The translations under genes were made by a program, and so were the position numbers. DNA of 64,000 nucleotides from Bryum argenteum (lineage: Eukaryota; Streptophyta; Bryopsida; Bryales; Bryaceae), in the NCBI GenBank assembly GCA_037043015.1, contig CM073323.1:6882001-6946000 (forward strand), read 5' to 3'. The stretch's first letter is position 1, and every line of letters starts with the position of its first letter. A model generated the notes under the pieces. The model was not told the origin of the DNA. It saw only the letters and a list, made by a program, of their open reading frames with translations, and did not search any database. This document shows positions 34,030 through 44,988 of the stretch, piece after piece.

Positions 34030-35385
34030 ATGGCGCATCCAGCTGCTCCTGACCGCTATATGCCCGCGCCTCCTCCAGCTCCGGATCAACCTTCTTGTCA
34101 ACTTCCTAAGGTACGTGCGATACTGTGTGATTGTGTGCATGAACCGGGTTAGGGGCAGAAGCATTGATAATGAAGTGAAAATTGAGGTGGTGCAGGCGAC
34201 GGGAGGTTATAGCCGGCCAGAAGATGTGCTATCACATACTACCCTCACTTTGTATCGGAAGATGGAGGTTAGGGTGCTCACTGCGCGCCTTGCAACTTTT
34301 TTGTGTTTTGTATAACATATAAAATTTGAGATGATATATGTTAGTATGAGTTTGTTCTTCTACAAGATTCTTAATTTCTTTCTCACTTTTTAGTCAAATT
34401 TTGCATTTATAACCTATGATTTAACATCTACTCCATCTGTCCCATTATGATTGTACAGTAGGTTCAGTGAAATCTCCCTCTCGAGGTAGATCTGAGAGAA
34501 CCTACTGGACAATTACAATGGGACAGTGGGAGTAGTAAACTTTGAATCAATGTTGCTATTTGTTATTCCGATTAACTTTTTGTTTCGGTCACTTTCAAAA
34601 TGGTTTTACTCTTAACTTTGTGATTATTTCAAGCGGTAATGTATTAAAAAATGGGTTGATTGATATCACTTCTGCTACTTGGTTGTGATTGTTTGCTAAT
34701 GTGGTGTTGTGCCTTGCAGGTAATTAGCGATGCCATTAATACATGTCAATGCACTGGAGAGCTAAACCAGGTAACAACTCCCCGTTCCACTCCTCTACAG
34801 TCAATTATCAAACTTCTTAGTTTCGAATTCATGAGTAGATAGATAGATAGAAACTCCGGTAGCTTTCTAAGGGGCCATCGTGAATGAAGTGTCCGTTCGT
34901 GATGCTAATATCCCGATGGCCATCGGACAAGGGAAAATTGGAACAATATTACTTCCCCCTCTCGAGGGTGGACAGTATAACTACGCTAATTTCTCGCTAG
35001 TTACTAGTGCCTTGACATAGTATCCCCCAAAGGGCTTTAAGGTACCCATACAATAGGGTCCAAGGATCCCTACAGTAGTTGGGTGGACTATAGTGGTGAG
35101 CACCGCGCCAGCATGGGAAATAGTATCCACGACCTCCTCATTATGGGCCATGAGCCCTAACCACCAAGCGAAGGCTTGTGGCGCCTTTCATGAGTAAACA
35201 TATAGTATGGGCTTTCTGAAAGTGAAATTCAAAGGTTGACGGAATGCTTTTAATCTGTGTAGCTGCCTTGATGATTAACTAATTCCAGGTGGGTATATAT
35301 GCAGTTGTTCTACTCGCTGGGCGAGTGCATTCGAGTGATTGAAAGCACTCAACTCCTTCGCAAAAATCACAAAAGTTACATGTGA
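34030..35385 (+). CDS. Truncated tandem duplicate of the ZNRD2-like gene, zinc ribbon lost
   Basis: Four exons: 34030-34110, 34196-34267, 34720-34770 and 35305-35385. They match exons 2-5 of the gene at 31340 one for one, with the same phases (all phase 0) and good GT/AG sites, and join to 94 residues. Exon 2 counterpart: MPAPPPAPDQ...CQLPK. Exon 4 counterpart: INTCQCTGELNQ against IASCQNTGELHQ. Exon 5 counterpart: LFYSLGECIRVIEST against LFSALSECMQGIEKA. The zinc-ribbon exon is missing; an ATG inside the exon-2 counterpart could serve as start. Exon 3 is strongly diverged. One intron has gained a Stowaway-like MITE and another a SINE. It is either a decaying copy that happens to remain open or a shortened protein of the helical half only. 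I cannot tell whether it is expressed. Confidence 0.6.
34429..34534. mobile_element. Stowaway-like MITE 2
   Basis: A 106-bp element with ends TACTCCATCTGTCCCATTAT and the inverse AATGGGACAGTGGGAGTA, bordered by TA. It sits in intron 2 of the ZNRD2-like duplicate. The interior 'gagagaacctactggacaat' is shared with MITE 1, so both belong to one family. Confidence 0.82.
34838..35186 (-). mobile_element. tRNA-derived SINE copy D, with perfect target duplication
   Basis: A 349-bp insertion flanked by a 10-bp direct repeat TTCATGAGTA (34828-34837 and 35187-35196). Same orientation as copy A: (GATA)n tail on the left, box-B and box-A-like sequences on the right. It lies within intron 3 of the ZNRD2-like duplicate and leaves the splice sites intact. 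Confidence 0.87.
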
Positions 35386-35423
35386 AATTTACCACCTCAC
35401 CCTAAGTTTTGACACTCTTTCAG

Positions 35424-35565
35424 TAGAAGAAGAAGAACACCAGACCCCTATGGGTTGGTGTGAATATAGTGTCCGTTCGACCTATCCTTGATGGTATGCC
35501 CACATGTCATATCAAGACTCAAGAGTGGTATAGGTCCACCAACCCCTCTCATGGTGGACACTCTC
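35424..35565 (-). mobile_element. Distant SINE relative, 3' half only
   Basis: It shares GGTGTGAAT-ATAGTGTCCGTTCG with the SINE tail (GGCGTGAATGAAGTGTCCGTTCG) and a later 'ctctcatggtggacactctca', similar to 'ctctcgagggtggacactata'. The middle differs and no box A or B is seen. Probably another subfamily that shares the 3' end. Confidence 0.5.
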
Positions 35566-35925
35566 ACTGTTTCAATACTATGTAAACTGCTCAAGTGAAT
35601 TTGTGTTGTTTAAATACTTTTTTATTATTCCGTGAACATTGTTTCAACGTGGAATTGCAACAACAAATACTTTTGTGATTTTGAAACAAGTTATTGTTTC
35701 AAGCTGTATTATAATTATAATGTTATTCGAATTTTGAAACAATAATTGCAAACCATGGTTTCGAATCAATCTTTATGCATCGTTGTTTGAATGGATGTAT
35801 ATTGATTCAATATGATTCTAATTACTTTGTGATTTAATATTTGATCATGTCGACTATTGATTTTTTTAAATACGATCCTCATTTCTAAGAGAGACATGAT
35901 TCATTGAAAGTGAAATTTTCACTTA

Positions 35926-36193
35926 TTAACCCCTAACTCTCCTTAAAACCCGAAACGGGTTTCGAAGGTTCCCGCAGGAGAAAAACTCAGCCATCTTTGA
36001 CCATTATAATCTCACAAATGAGGAAGAATGAACGGTTCAAATTTGGTATGTTAGAAGAATGTTAGGTGAACTTTGAAATCTTACGGTTGAATCCTTCAAA
36101 TAATCCTTAGATTGAGATTTTTTGAGCTTAATCTAAGGGAAGGTCAAATTTTATGACTTAGACCGTTTTGCAACAAGGAGATTTAGGGGTTAA
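35926..36193. mobile_element. Small TIR element of the AT-rich repeat family
   Basis: The left end TTAACCCCTAACTCTCCTT and right end AAGGAGATTTAGGGGTTAA are inverted repeats of about 19 bp. The 268-bp interior holds the recurrent core 'ataatctcacaaatgagga...aacggttcaaatttgg'. No coding potential, so it is non-autonomous. Superfamily not identified. Confidence 0.6.
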
Positions 36194-36699
36194 TGAAAAA
36201 GTGGCCTTTTTGTCCAAAGTGTGGAACATGGACAAGTCTTAAAATTTGAGCGGCTTCTACCACTATATATTCAAGCCTTTTTACTCTCTTTACTTGAGCC
36301 CTTGTGTAAAGAGAGTTCCTAGAGATTACACGAGGGCACACTTGTACCATGGCCGCCCATGGAATGTATGTGTAGCTCGAACATACAATGCTGCCTCATT
36401 ACAATGTCCTTCCAAGCCCCCTGAAAGTGCTAGTGTCTTAAAAAGTTAACTCCAAATACTTGCAAGTATTAAGTAGTTCAAGTCAATCTAATATAATATT
36501 ACTTCAAATCTTAAAAATTACTTCAAAAGAAAGAAGGTCAAAATCATAACAACTTCATTCACATCATTCATAAATGAATTGAATTATTGTCACGTAGCTT
36601 ACTTACTTGCCGTAATTGAATACCTCTTACTATCTCAAAGCTTTAAAGAGCTTGCAACAAGTTCATTGGAACCTCTGGTTGTTGACTAAAAAGGTGTTG

Positions 36700-37900
36700 C
36701 ACTTATTTTGGCAGAGTTGCAACATCATAACCTCTTCCCCTTTGAATGTCGCTCATAGTTGCTCGAGGGCTTTGAGAAATATCACATGCATTTTGAGTCA
36801 ACCAAGACCTATGAAGGTTAATGTATTTACCCGACATGACATTAACCCTCAAAGCTACAGCTCGCCACAAAAAACACTTGAATTTTAAAATCACATTTAC
36901 AATTTAGACTTTAGAGTATATAACATATTTCAAAGTGGAATGGATAAGTGATAATTCTCATGCTCTAAGATAGTGTGCCATCTAAAAGTGAATATAATAA
37001 ACGTCAACTAAAAATACTTTTTTAAAATCATCCTTTTTAAATCAAAATACTTAAAGATATATTGTTATATCTATTATCAGGTCCTCAAATAGTGAGTACA
37101 TTAATTTTAGATGATATTTCAAGAGCAAAATAAAAGCGTAATGGGAGTTAAACACATACCTTATCCAAAATTCTTTGTGAACTTGCGTATTTTCAAACCC
37201 TTGAAGGTGTCTGTCCTCAACATTTCCAAGCGTCTATTATGCTTAATGATTGAAGGGTTGCATTCTTCTTATTACTTCTTCTATATTCTTTCTTCATGAG
37301 GGCAACATGCATGTGCTCAAACATGTTAGTAGAATATTCTCATGGCAAACTCGAGCGTCGAATTATCATTAGCGTCGAATTATCATTTATAATGCAACTC
37401 ATCATGTTAAGTTTAACAATGTTGAACAAAGATTTTTGCCACTGTCTCAAGTTAGAATTCTTCATTGCATTTACCACCCTGAAAAAAAAATCACCATGTA
37501 AATTATTCATGTGATGTCAATAGACAAACGTACTCAACAATAGAATAAGTAGAAAATGTGAGTTACTTACCTGTTCATTGCATTCTCCATTGCGTAAAGA
37601 CTTTTGTTTGTATGCTCAACGCTTCGACATGCTAGAAAATACCACTCCATGACCAATGTGAAGACTTCAATGATGCTAGAATCATAAAGTCCTACTAAAC
37701 AAAAAACAAACACTTGCATTATGGTCCTGTGTTTGAAACCCGCATAATTGACATTTGAAACAAAATATCTTCCTCTTGCACTCCCTGGAATTCTAGAACC
37801 AAGATAGGGACACTTCTCGCTTATGTGAAACGAATGTTGATCAAGTTGAGCAAGAGTGGTTAATGGAACCATTTGTCTTATCATGTCAACAAGCATTTTG
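36700..37900 (-). pseudogene. Decayed transposase-like fragment (possibly Plavaka/CACTA type)
   Basis: The minus-strand frame at 37567-37896 reads ...TIMQVFVFCLVGLYDSSIIEVF...EWYFLACRSVEHTNKSLYAMENAMNR, which resembles, from memory, the segment 'vilaviaGavp..vl.a.ralldF.YlaQ...h...sL..le.al..fH' of Plavaka-like transposases. At about 37260-37340 a broken minus frame with 'TNMFEHMHVALMKKEYRRSN' follows, as expected just downstream in such proteins. Stops and frameshifts separate the pieces. Assignment is tentative; decayed coding DNA of a mobile element is the safer claim. Confidence 0.35.
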
Positions 37901-39638
37901 AAAATGCCAACATCACTTTGGTGTAGAACGTCAACATGAATTGATAAATACAGATTTCCAAGCCTAATATCACTACAATTAAAGTTTCACACTGCGCACT
38001 AAAAAAAAAAAAAACAAACATGTTTCATATTTGTAACCGATAAGTTTGTGTTCACAAGTACTTGATTGACATTTACATAACTCATACAATTTATTTCGAA
38101 TACATTCAACTAAATCAACTTACCTCTATAGCATGCATGGACCAAGTTTTTATACATCCTCACACCAAAAACACCTCAAGCAGCCCAATCCGAGCGCCCG
38201 TGCCCCGGATCAGAATGTTTAGTCCAAATCTAAACAAAACAAACCACCTGCCTTAAATATTAGATAATATATTAATTACAAGGGCTCATGCATATGCACA
38301 TAATTTATAATTAAGGTGAGGTGTACTGTTAAAAACAAATCATGAATGAAGTAAGTGGAAAAACGTTGCAACATCATGACATCCACCCTAGCCATAGATA
38401 TCCAAGAGGTATGTTCACTAGCAAAATTCAAATACATCACTCTTTATCATTTAAAAGTGAACAATACTCACACCCCACCACTTCATCTTCAAGAAAACAC
38501 AAGTACTTTAAGGAATTCCAAAATTCATGAATACCACTTGAAGCCGCATTACACGAGGGGCCAAGCCATTGATGACGCCAATTCATGGCAGAATCCTTTC
38601 TTGCGGTTGGTCTATTTCTAGAAAATGTCCCGAGGGGCTTTACATGTAGATCCAAGGCCAATTTAAATTATGATATAATGAGGTGAGAGATACAGGAAAG
38701 GAAGGACAATTCATGGCTTAGAGGCCATCCCTAGATTTCATTACAAATTTATTATAGCACTAAATTGTGTACAAATCAAAAGCATGTAATATAGCTAATA
38801 ATATGAATCGGCCCCATGGCCTTCTTTTTCCTTCTATATCTCCAACCCAAGGGCTTTAACTTATACATGGGGGAATTAGCCCCCACAACCAATCTCCGCT
38901 TCTTACCATAAAGCCTTCTCAACATCCCTCAAGTGCAAGAAAAAACACGGAACCCACCAAGCCAACAAAGAAAGAAAGAATCGTAGAATGAAAGGTCAAA
39001 GAACCCGTTGAAACAGACAAACAAGGTCCGGATATGAGCAGGAAGCTACTAAAAACGGCAAGCAACCCGCGAGCATCCGTTCATCCGACGGAGCCGATAC
39101 GGTGAGGAGATCAATCCACAAAGTCCGTGCGCATGAAGGGAACCTGCAGAATGGCACACTTCTCACCCAAGTGTCACTTCGCACAGTCCAACACGTGATA
39201 TCACTACACTGACTTGCTCAGATTCTCACTAGCTTGCTCAGACTTGGGGGCAAATATCACGCAAATATCACACTCTTCCCAACCTATCATGCATGCCCCT
39301 TTCTTCTCCGAACTCTGATTCCTCACCGATCAACCGCTTGCAGCACTGCAGTACCCTATCTAGTCACTGTGCACAATCTGCCACCACGCTGCATATACCG
39401 GTTCGCTTATACGATTCTACAGTTGGGTAGTCACGCGGTTAGCTTTTTCTTGTGTGTTGAATGGTCTCCGATCCTTGTTTACGACCGTGCCGGTGAGTGA
39501 CAGTGACTATGGGTGTGTTGTTATTCCAATTGAGGTTACGCGTTTGTGCGCTTTCAGTTTTTTTGTGGGGGATTTCATCGTAACATGGTACACGGCTTGT
39601 GGCAGGTCCTGTTAGGGATTGGGTCATGACATGCAAAG
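37901..39638. other. Repeat-like DNA and leader of the 39.6-kb gene
   Basis: 37901-38700 is AT-rich with short frames on both strands and probably belongs to the same decayed element. 39000-39638 is GC-richer and likely holds the promoter, 5' UTR and possibly a leader intron (a 'tgtggcag' acceptor lies near 39600) of the gene that follows. Confidence 0.4.
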
Positions 39639-41204
39639 ATGGACGAGAAGAATGAATCAGTACTGGAGGGAAACACCATGACTAAGAATAATACTGAGGA
39701 GAAGGCTTCCTTCGAGCTGACTCCGACTTTGGAATTGAAGAAGCATGGTTACTTGGCGTTGACGAAGGGCATATTGGGGTCACCTACCGGTTTAAAAAAT
39801 CCCCAGCAGCTTAGTAGGGAAGCTTCAGAATTGTTCGAGTTCCTGAGTCGAGAACAAAGTATTGCGACACCTACACAAGGTTGCGAGGAGATTCGAGGTT
39901 TTCGTCAGTCTTCGATCGACACCGAGCCTCAAACCCTTAGTTTAATCTCCGTCAGGCAAGCCAAGGTAATTTCTCACATCCCGCCGCTTACAATATTGGA
40001 AGTCGTGCATCTTTTTCTTGCTTGTCTGGAAAGTTTTTCGCTCGCACTGTCCTCATCGGAGCCTTGGACTTTAGGATGATGTTTCGATTCTTGCGATGGT
40101 AGGAGTTTCATTTCTATTTTGTTCTTTATAGAAACTTTTCATCAGATTAGTAGGTATGTAGGTCAGAAAAAGCAAGAAATTCTGCATGTTTCATGCGGGG
40201 TATAGGATGATACACGTTAGCAGTACTGTAGGGGCAGTACCCACGTGTGTTGCAATTGGCGTTTTAATATCTTGGTAAGAATGGAACTGAAATTTTGCTT
40301 AGACTTGATTAGGGTTCAGATTAGGTTTTGGAATATTTTCCTTTTGGGCATGTTCACGTTTGAGCCAGTCGAGGTTATTGTCCTATTTCTGTACCGTCTA
40401 AGTAGCTGCTAATTACGAAGATAGGGTGGACGAAGGTCTTCTCGCAGCTACCTTCGTTTTTCGGTTTTGTGCTATCGAGTCGAAAGAGTCTTTCATACGA
40501 TAGCAGGAGAATTGAGAAATCGATAGCACGGAAGTTGGAGAATGATTACATCTGTCATAACTTTTCAAACCACTGGCTGTAACTGAACTCAGTTACAAGT
40601 AATGTTGAATATGTTCTGGTGCTAAATGGTTCTGCTCGCAGGATGGAGCTGTAGAGATCGTAGAAACGTACGATCAGGAGGAAGCTGTGCACTTGTTTCT
40701 CAAGGTACAAAACTGCAATCTCAGAGCCTCACTCTTGGTAGCACTTGCTCTCTTGCGAAATCAAAACCTGGTTAAAGTCAGGATGCTCAAACCACAAGAA
40801 TTTCTTCATGCTCTTAATCGCATTTTCGTGCCGCGTTTTGCTCTCAAATAGATCAACGAAGCCGATCTTTAGCTTTATAAATCTCCAAGATAGTTGTTGC
40901 TTAGAAGTGCATCTACAGATCTTGTCTCATTAATTACCATGAAAGACGTTTGGACGGCTGAGTGTAAGAACTCGGGTAGATTTGTCAGCTTGTTTTCCCG
41001 GGAACTATGTGATTTTCATTAGCTTATAATAACCATTCTCACTGTTGTATCTTTACGTAGTAGATTGTTGTGAATGTTTGGCGATTCTGAATATGAATAG
41101 TGTGCGATGTACAGGATGCGGAGGATGATCATCTGAGAGAGGAATCTCTGGCAGCCATTTTACCTATTTCATTACCTACAACAGAATCTGCAACTGTTTA
41201 CTGA
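39639..41204 (+). CDS. Small protein of unknown function
   Basis: Three exons, all phase 0: 39639-39965, 40642-40704 and 41115-41204. They join to 159 residues. I do not recognise a family. Visible: a charged N-terminus (MDEKNESVLEGN), a middle part with ELKKHGYLALTKGILGSPTG and REASELFEFLSREQS, then an acidic C-terminus (YDQEEAVHLFLKDAEDDHLREE) and no membrane segment or signal peptide. The ATG context (aagATGG) is good, and the three exons carry consensus splice sites, which argues for a real gene. The second exon could instead be read past its donor, but this hits a stop soon. Cytosolic or nuclear location is a guess from the lack of targeting signals. Confidence 0.6.
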
Positions 41205-41869
41205 CTACTCTGTGCGCAGCCTTGAAACTTTATGGCCTTTGATATGTAAAAGTTCACTTTTTGTGTGGATATTCTTGCTATAAAGAGATATGCAATATAT
41301 AGTTTTATAATCTCACTTTTCCTTTCATTTGAATGAGTCGTGCCTTTGAAGTGATGAGATAGATTTTTCAGTGGTTGAAGCATAGTGAGCCAAACGTGTG
41401 TCACTTCTGGAAATCATTTGTACACTATTTATACAGTTCAGAAATTTTGTGCTTAACTTCTGAACATTCCCTTGAAATTTTAGCAGGTTAATTGAAGGTG
41501 TGTTTTGGGAATCTTATCGTATGAATGTGATAATTAATGTGTACTATGTCTTGTGAATTTTGTGGGGAGTGATCAATCCCACAAGGTTTTGGTTTGGTGA
41601 AATTGTATAAAAAGAAATGACAAGATAGTGATTTACCTTTTGTTGCAAGCTCTTAAAATTTTTAGGAGATTGTCGTTAACACCACGACTCAATCCCAATG
41701 GTGATTAGAAGTGTATATATGATGTGCATGCCTCAAAAAGATGCGGAGCAAATCTTTGAGCCCATTGAATGTAATTGGGGTTTGGCTTCTCATACGCATT
41801 TCCATATAGTGCATATAATTTGACATTATAATCCTTGTTAATCACAAGATGTGTCTTAACCCCTAAAGA
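41205..41869. other. 3' flank of the 39.6-kb gene
   Basis: AT-rich 3' UTR and spacer. No gene or clear repeat boundary seen. Confidence 0.4.
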
Positions 41870-42600
41870 TCCAAGAGGACGAAACCGGGCTTTTGCTATT
41901 TTGGGAAGCCTAGATGAATAGGTTAAAAGTAATATTTTTGCCTAAATTTTCTAATGGGTGCTTCCTATAGTGTAAAGTGTATGTGGTAAAATTTGCTAAG
42001 CCAAATTCCAATTTTTGATTCTTTTACGACAATTCTTGGTTTGCGAGCTTGCGAGCAGTTTAAATTTAGTATTTTTTTAAAGATTTATTTTTGGAAATAT
42101 GTTCATGACCAAATCACTACTTAAGTTCCAAAGGACCCCAAGTCACAAAGAGTACCAATTTTACAAGGGCAGCCTCCAAAAGTGTCCAAAATGATCTCAA
42201 CAATGCCCATAAAAAACTTTGAAGACAAACTTTGGATGTTATGATCTCTCAAATGGTAAACATCCAACGGTGAATTTTTTAATTAGATACTGAAAATTGG
42301 CTTAGGTACAAGATCTTACGCTGGGAAGTTAAAAAAAGAATAAAAAATTTGTTTCGCACCCCTTGAAGTGCATAGAGGTAGAGAATTGGAGTTTTGAGGT
42401 TTCAAGCTCCCAAAAACACACAAGGATCTTTAGGGGTTAAAATGGAGTAAGCAATGGTATCAATGAAGGGCTATTTGTTCAAATACAAATCTCATTTCAC
42501 ACTAGACTCCAAGGTAGAGACTGGAAGACATGCAAATTTGCAAAAACACAATATATTGGCCACAACAATACGTTTAGATTTCTAAGGGTTAACCCCTACT
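41870..42600. repeat. AT-rich dispersed repeat, inverted relative to the 49-kb copy
   Basis: It starts 'ttaacccctaaagatcc' and ends 'agggttaacccct'. Bases 41930-42010 ('gcctaaattttctaatgggtgctt...gtgtatgtggtaaaatttgc') are the reverse complement counterpart of 49265-49350. The 42240-42290 segment carries the recurrent 'gatctctcaaatggtaaacatccaacgg' core. Non-coding. Confidence 0.62.
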
Positions 42601-42827
42601 CCTCCAAAAGGCCATAATGTGGCCACTTAGACTCGTAGTTACTAAATATAGATTACATGAGGTTGAAACTTTTAGCATTGTAGAGCTTTTCCCACACCTA
42701 TCCAAAAAGATTATTTCGTGCTCCAAAACTCCTTATACTTTAGGAGATATTAATGATCAAAGTTTGAAAACACTATTTGCCCAAAGTTGCCTCAATTGCG
42801 GTATATGCTCACTGTTCATTCTCAAAA

Positions 42828-42950
42828 TCTGCCCAAAGTCAATTAATTTGCAGTAACTTCAAAAATTCACCAAAATTTGAGATTTTACCTTTTTCCGAGT
42901 CTTGTGTTTTGTACATGTAAGTAACTAAAGGTTTTAAGACATTATCGCAT
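42828..42950. repeat. Second copy of the repeat at 15.8 kb
   Basis: It matches 15765-15880 in order and orientation (see that entry). The shared part begins 'ctgcccaaa' and runs through 'gtacatgtaa'. Confidence 0.65.
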
Positions 42951-43889
42951 TGTTGAGATCTTCAATCCTATTATTCTTCACATGTCATTTTATTGTCAAA
43001 AATTAACCTTTGTATTTGAATATTGACAAACCTCCATGTGGATAATCAAGCATTTTCATGAAATGGAGCATGGAATCATTTTTCGGCGTTGCTCTTCATC
43101 TTCCTCACTCACTATGTGTGAATGCTCTTCAACGTGATGTTTCAACCTTGATGTAAGAGTTTCTAAAGGCAGTATCCGAAAGCTACATCAGGATATTCCG
43201 TATCCCATCACTGCAAAGCGTGCATGCGATCGAAAAAGCAGCACACATTTTCATTGGTCAACAACTCAACAAAGAAAGTGGTCAGAGAAAAAGGAATGAA
43301 AAGCAGGCGTGAACAATTGTCGGCACGTCATTTCCAGTGATCTTTGCAGCCGTCCTTGGTACGATCTCTCCATGGATTTCACCTTCACGAGATATTTACG
43401 ATGCATGCGACACTCCGAACAGGTGTATGGATTCACGCTTCGAAGGGAGTGTGTTCAGAAACTGAGCAAATTCTATTGTGATCGCTTTGTGGTAAGTTTT
43501 GCAATGGAAGAAGTCACAACCAACTTAGTGATCAAGAAATCGGAATGTTGTCAGTAAAGGAAGAAATAGTATAGAAATAAAAGTCTACGAACGCGTAGGA
43601 AATCCATAATTTTGGATGCAAATTTTTTCCCACGTAGTTCTTGGATCTTAAATCAAGTCTAGTTTGTTTCTTTTGACTACGTTTGTTGGGTTGGATACCA
43701 AGTTGGATCTAATTTTTGTAGAAGAAACCATAACCCTTAAAATTCCAAGCGTTTCCTCGACCTGGAGAACCTAAAACTGCCCTTTTTCACCTTCGTTGGG
43801 AAATGGAGAAATGGACAAACTTTGTTTTTTCTTCTGGTTTTAGACTTTGAACCGCAAGATCTTGTACCTATCCTGTATACAAAGGACTA
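42951..43889. other. Intergenic; possible short coding trace
   Basis: A plus frame at 43309-43557 (MNNCRHVISSDLCSRPWYDL...) is open and Cys-rich at its start but resembles no family I know and lacks splice partners. Otherwise nothing recognised. Confidence 0.35.
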
Positions 43890-44243
43890 AACCTCAATTC
43901 CGTTAAAATGACACTATGCCATGTGCCATTTTGTCACACCAAATCTTACATATGTGCTCACATGGAATGGTGTATTCTATAATAAACCTCAATTCCGTTA
44001 AAATGGCACTATGCCATGTGCCATTTTGTCACACCAAATCTTACATATGTGCTCACATGCGATGGTGTATTCTGTAATATCACTATTTTTTTAATAATAT
44101 CACTTCTTTACATACATATTGTCACTCATTTTCCATAATATCACCTCCAAATTCTGTTATATCACATGATTTTTGAACTACAGTTCAGAAAGTTGAGGTT
44201 TGCCATTTTAGCGGCATAACGCCATTTTAACGGAATTGAGGAT
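43890..44243. mobile_element. Non-autonomous TIR element, copy 1 (head duplicated)
   Basis: Ends are AACCTCAATTCCGTTAAAAT and the inverse TTTTAACGGAATTGAGGAT; a 4-bp direct repeat ACTA flanks the element (43886-43889, 44244-44247). The first ~95 bp (43890-43984) are repeated at 43985-44079. The interior is rich in 'atatcac' and has no frame. It matches the element at 49548. Confidence 0.75.
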
Positions 44244-44301
44244 ACTAGTAAAATTTTCAACCATTGAATGTTTGTCATTTGTGAGATTATAACGATCAAA
44301 G

Positions 44302-44974
44302 TTTGTAACAACCCTCTAATAGGTTTATTACCAACTCACAACACAATTTAGCTAGGAAGACAAAACCCAGAACTTTATTAAGCTCAACCTCCCAACCATA
44401 GAGAAGAGCTCACCACCCAAAAAAAAAGAGCCTCTACCTTCTCACCCCCGAGCTTATATATGAGTTCCTTCCCAAAAAGAACTACAGTCTATCTTAGGCT
44501 ATGTTCCAGAGTCTAGCCTATTCATAGATCATTCTAGATCTTTACTCCTATATTTAGAGTAAAGCTAATTGACTACTATCAGTAGTCTAATTCTAGTGTA
44601 CCTCATCTTGAGTTGTCTAACTCTTGTACACATGTTCTCAATCTTCGAGTGGTCTGACTCCAATGCACTAAATATAGAGTTGTCTAACCCCAGTGCACAT
44701 GTTCTCAATCTTGGAGTGGTCTGACTCCAATGCACTAAATATAGAGCTGTCTAACCCCAGTGCACATGTTCTCAATCTTGGAGTGGTCTGACTCCAATGC
44801 ACTAAATATAGAGTTGTCTACTCCAGTGCACATGTTCTCAATCTGGAGTTGTCTGACTCCGGTCCATCCATCCTCAACTAGGAGTTGTCTGACTCCTTTC
44901 ATTCTCTGCTTACACACTGTCCAATGTGATTAGAAGATTTCATTCATCCATCTATCAATGTAAGTTACCTTACA
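44302..44974 (-). repeat. Left LTR (3' LTR of the minus-strand element)
   Basis: 673 bp, TGTAAGG...GTTGTTACA on the minus strand, i.e. TG...CA ends. It contains three imperfect tandem units of about 67 bp (44635-44830) with 'cacatgttctcaatctt' and 'gtggtctgactccaatgc', plus a shorter fourth. A purine-rich tract (reverse of ATCCTCCCCTTCC, 44975-44987) abuts it as expected for a polypurine tract. Confidence 0.9.
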
Positions 44975-44988
44975 ATCCTCCCCTTCCA

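Noticed and set aside
37981..38020. Poly-A run near 38001 as a retrotransposon tail
   Set aside because: No target duplication and no recognisable LINE or processed gene next to it.
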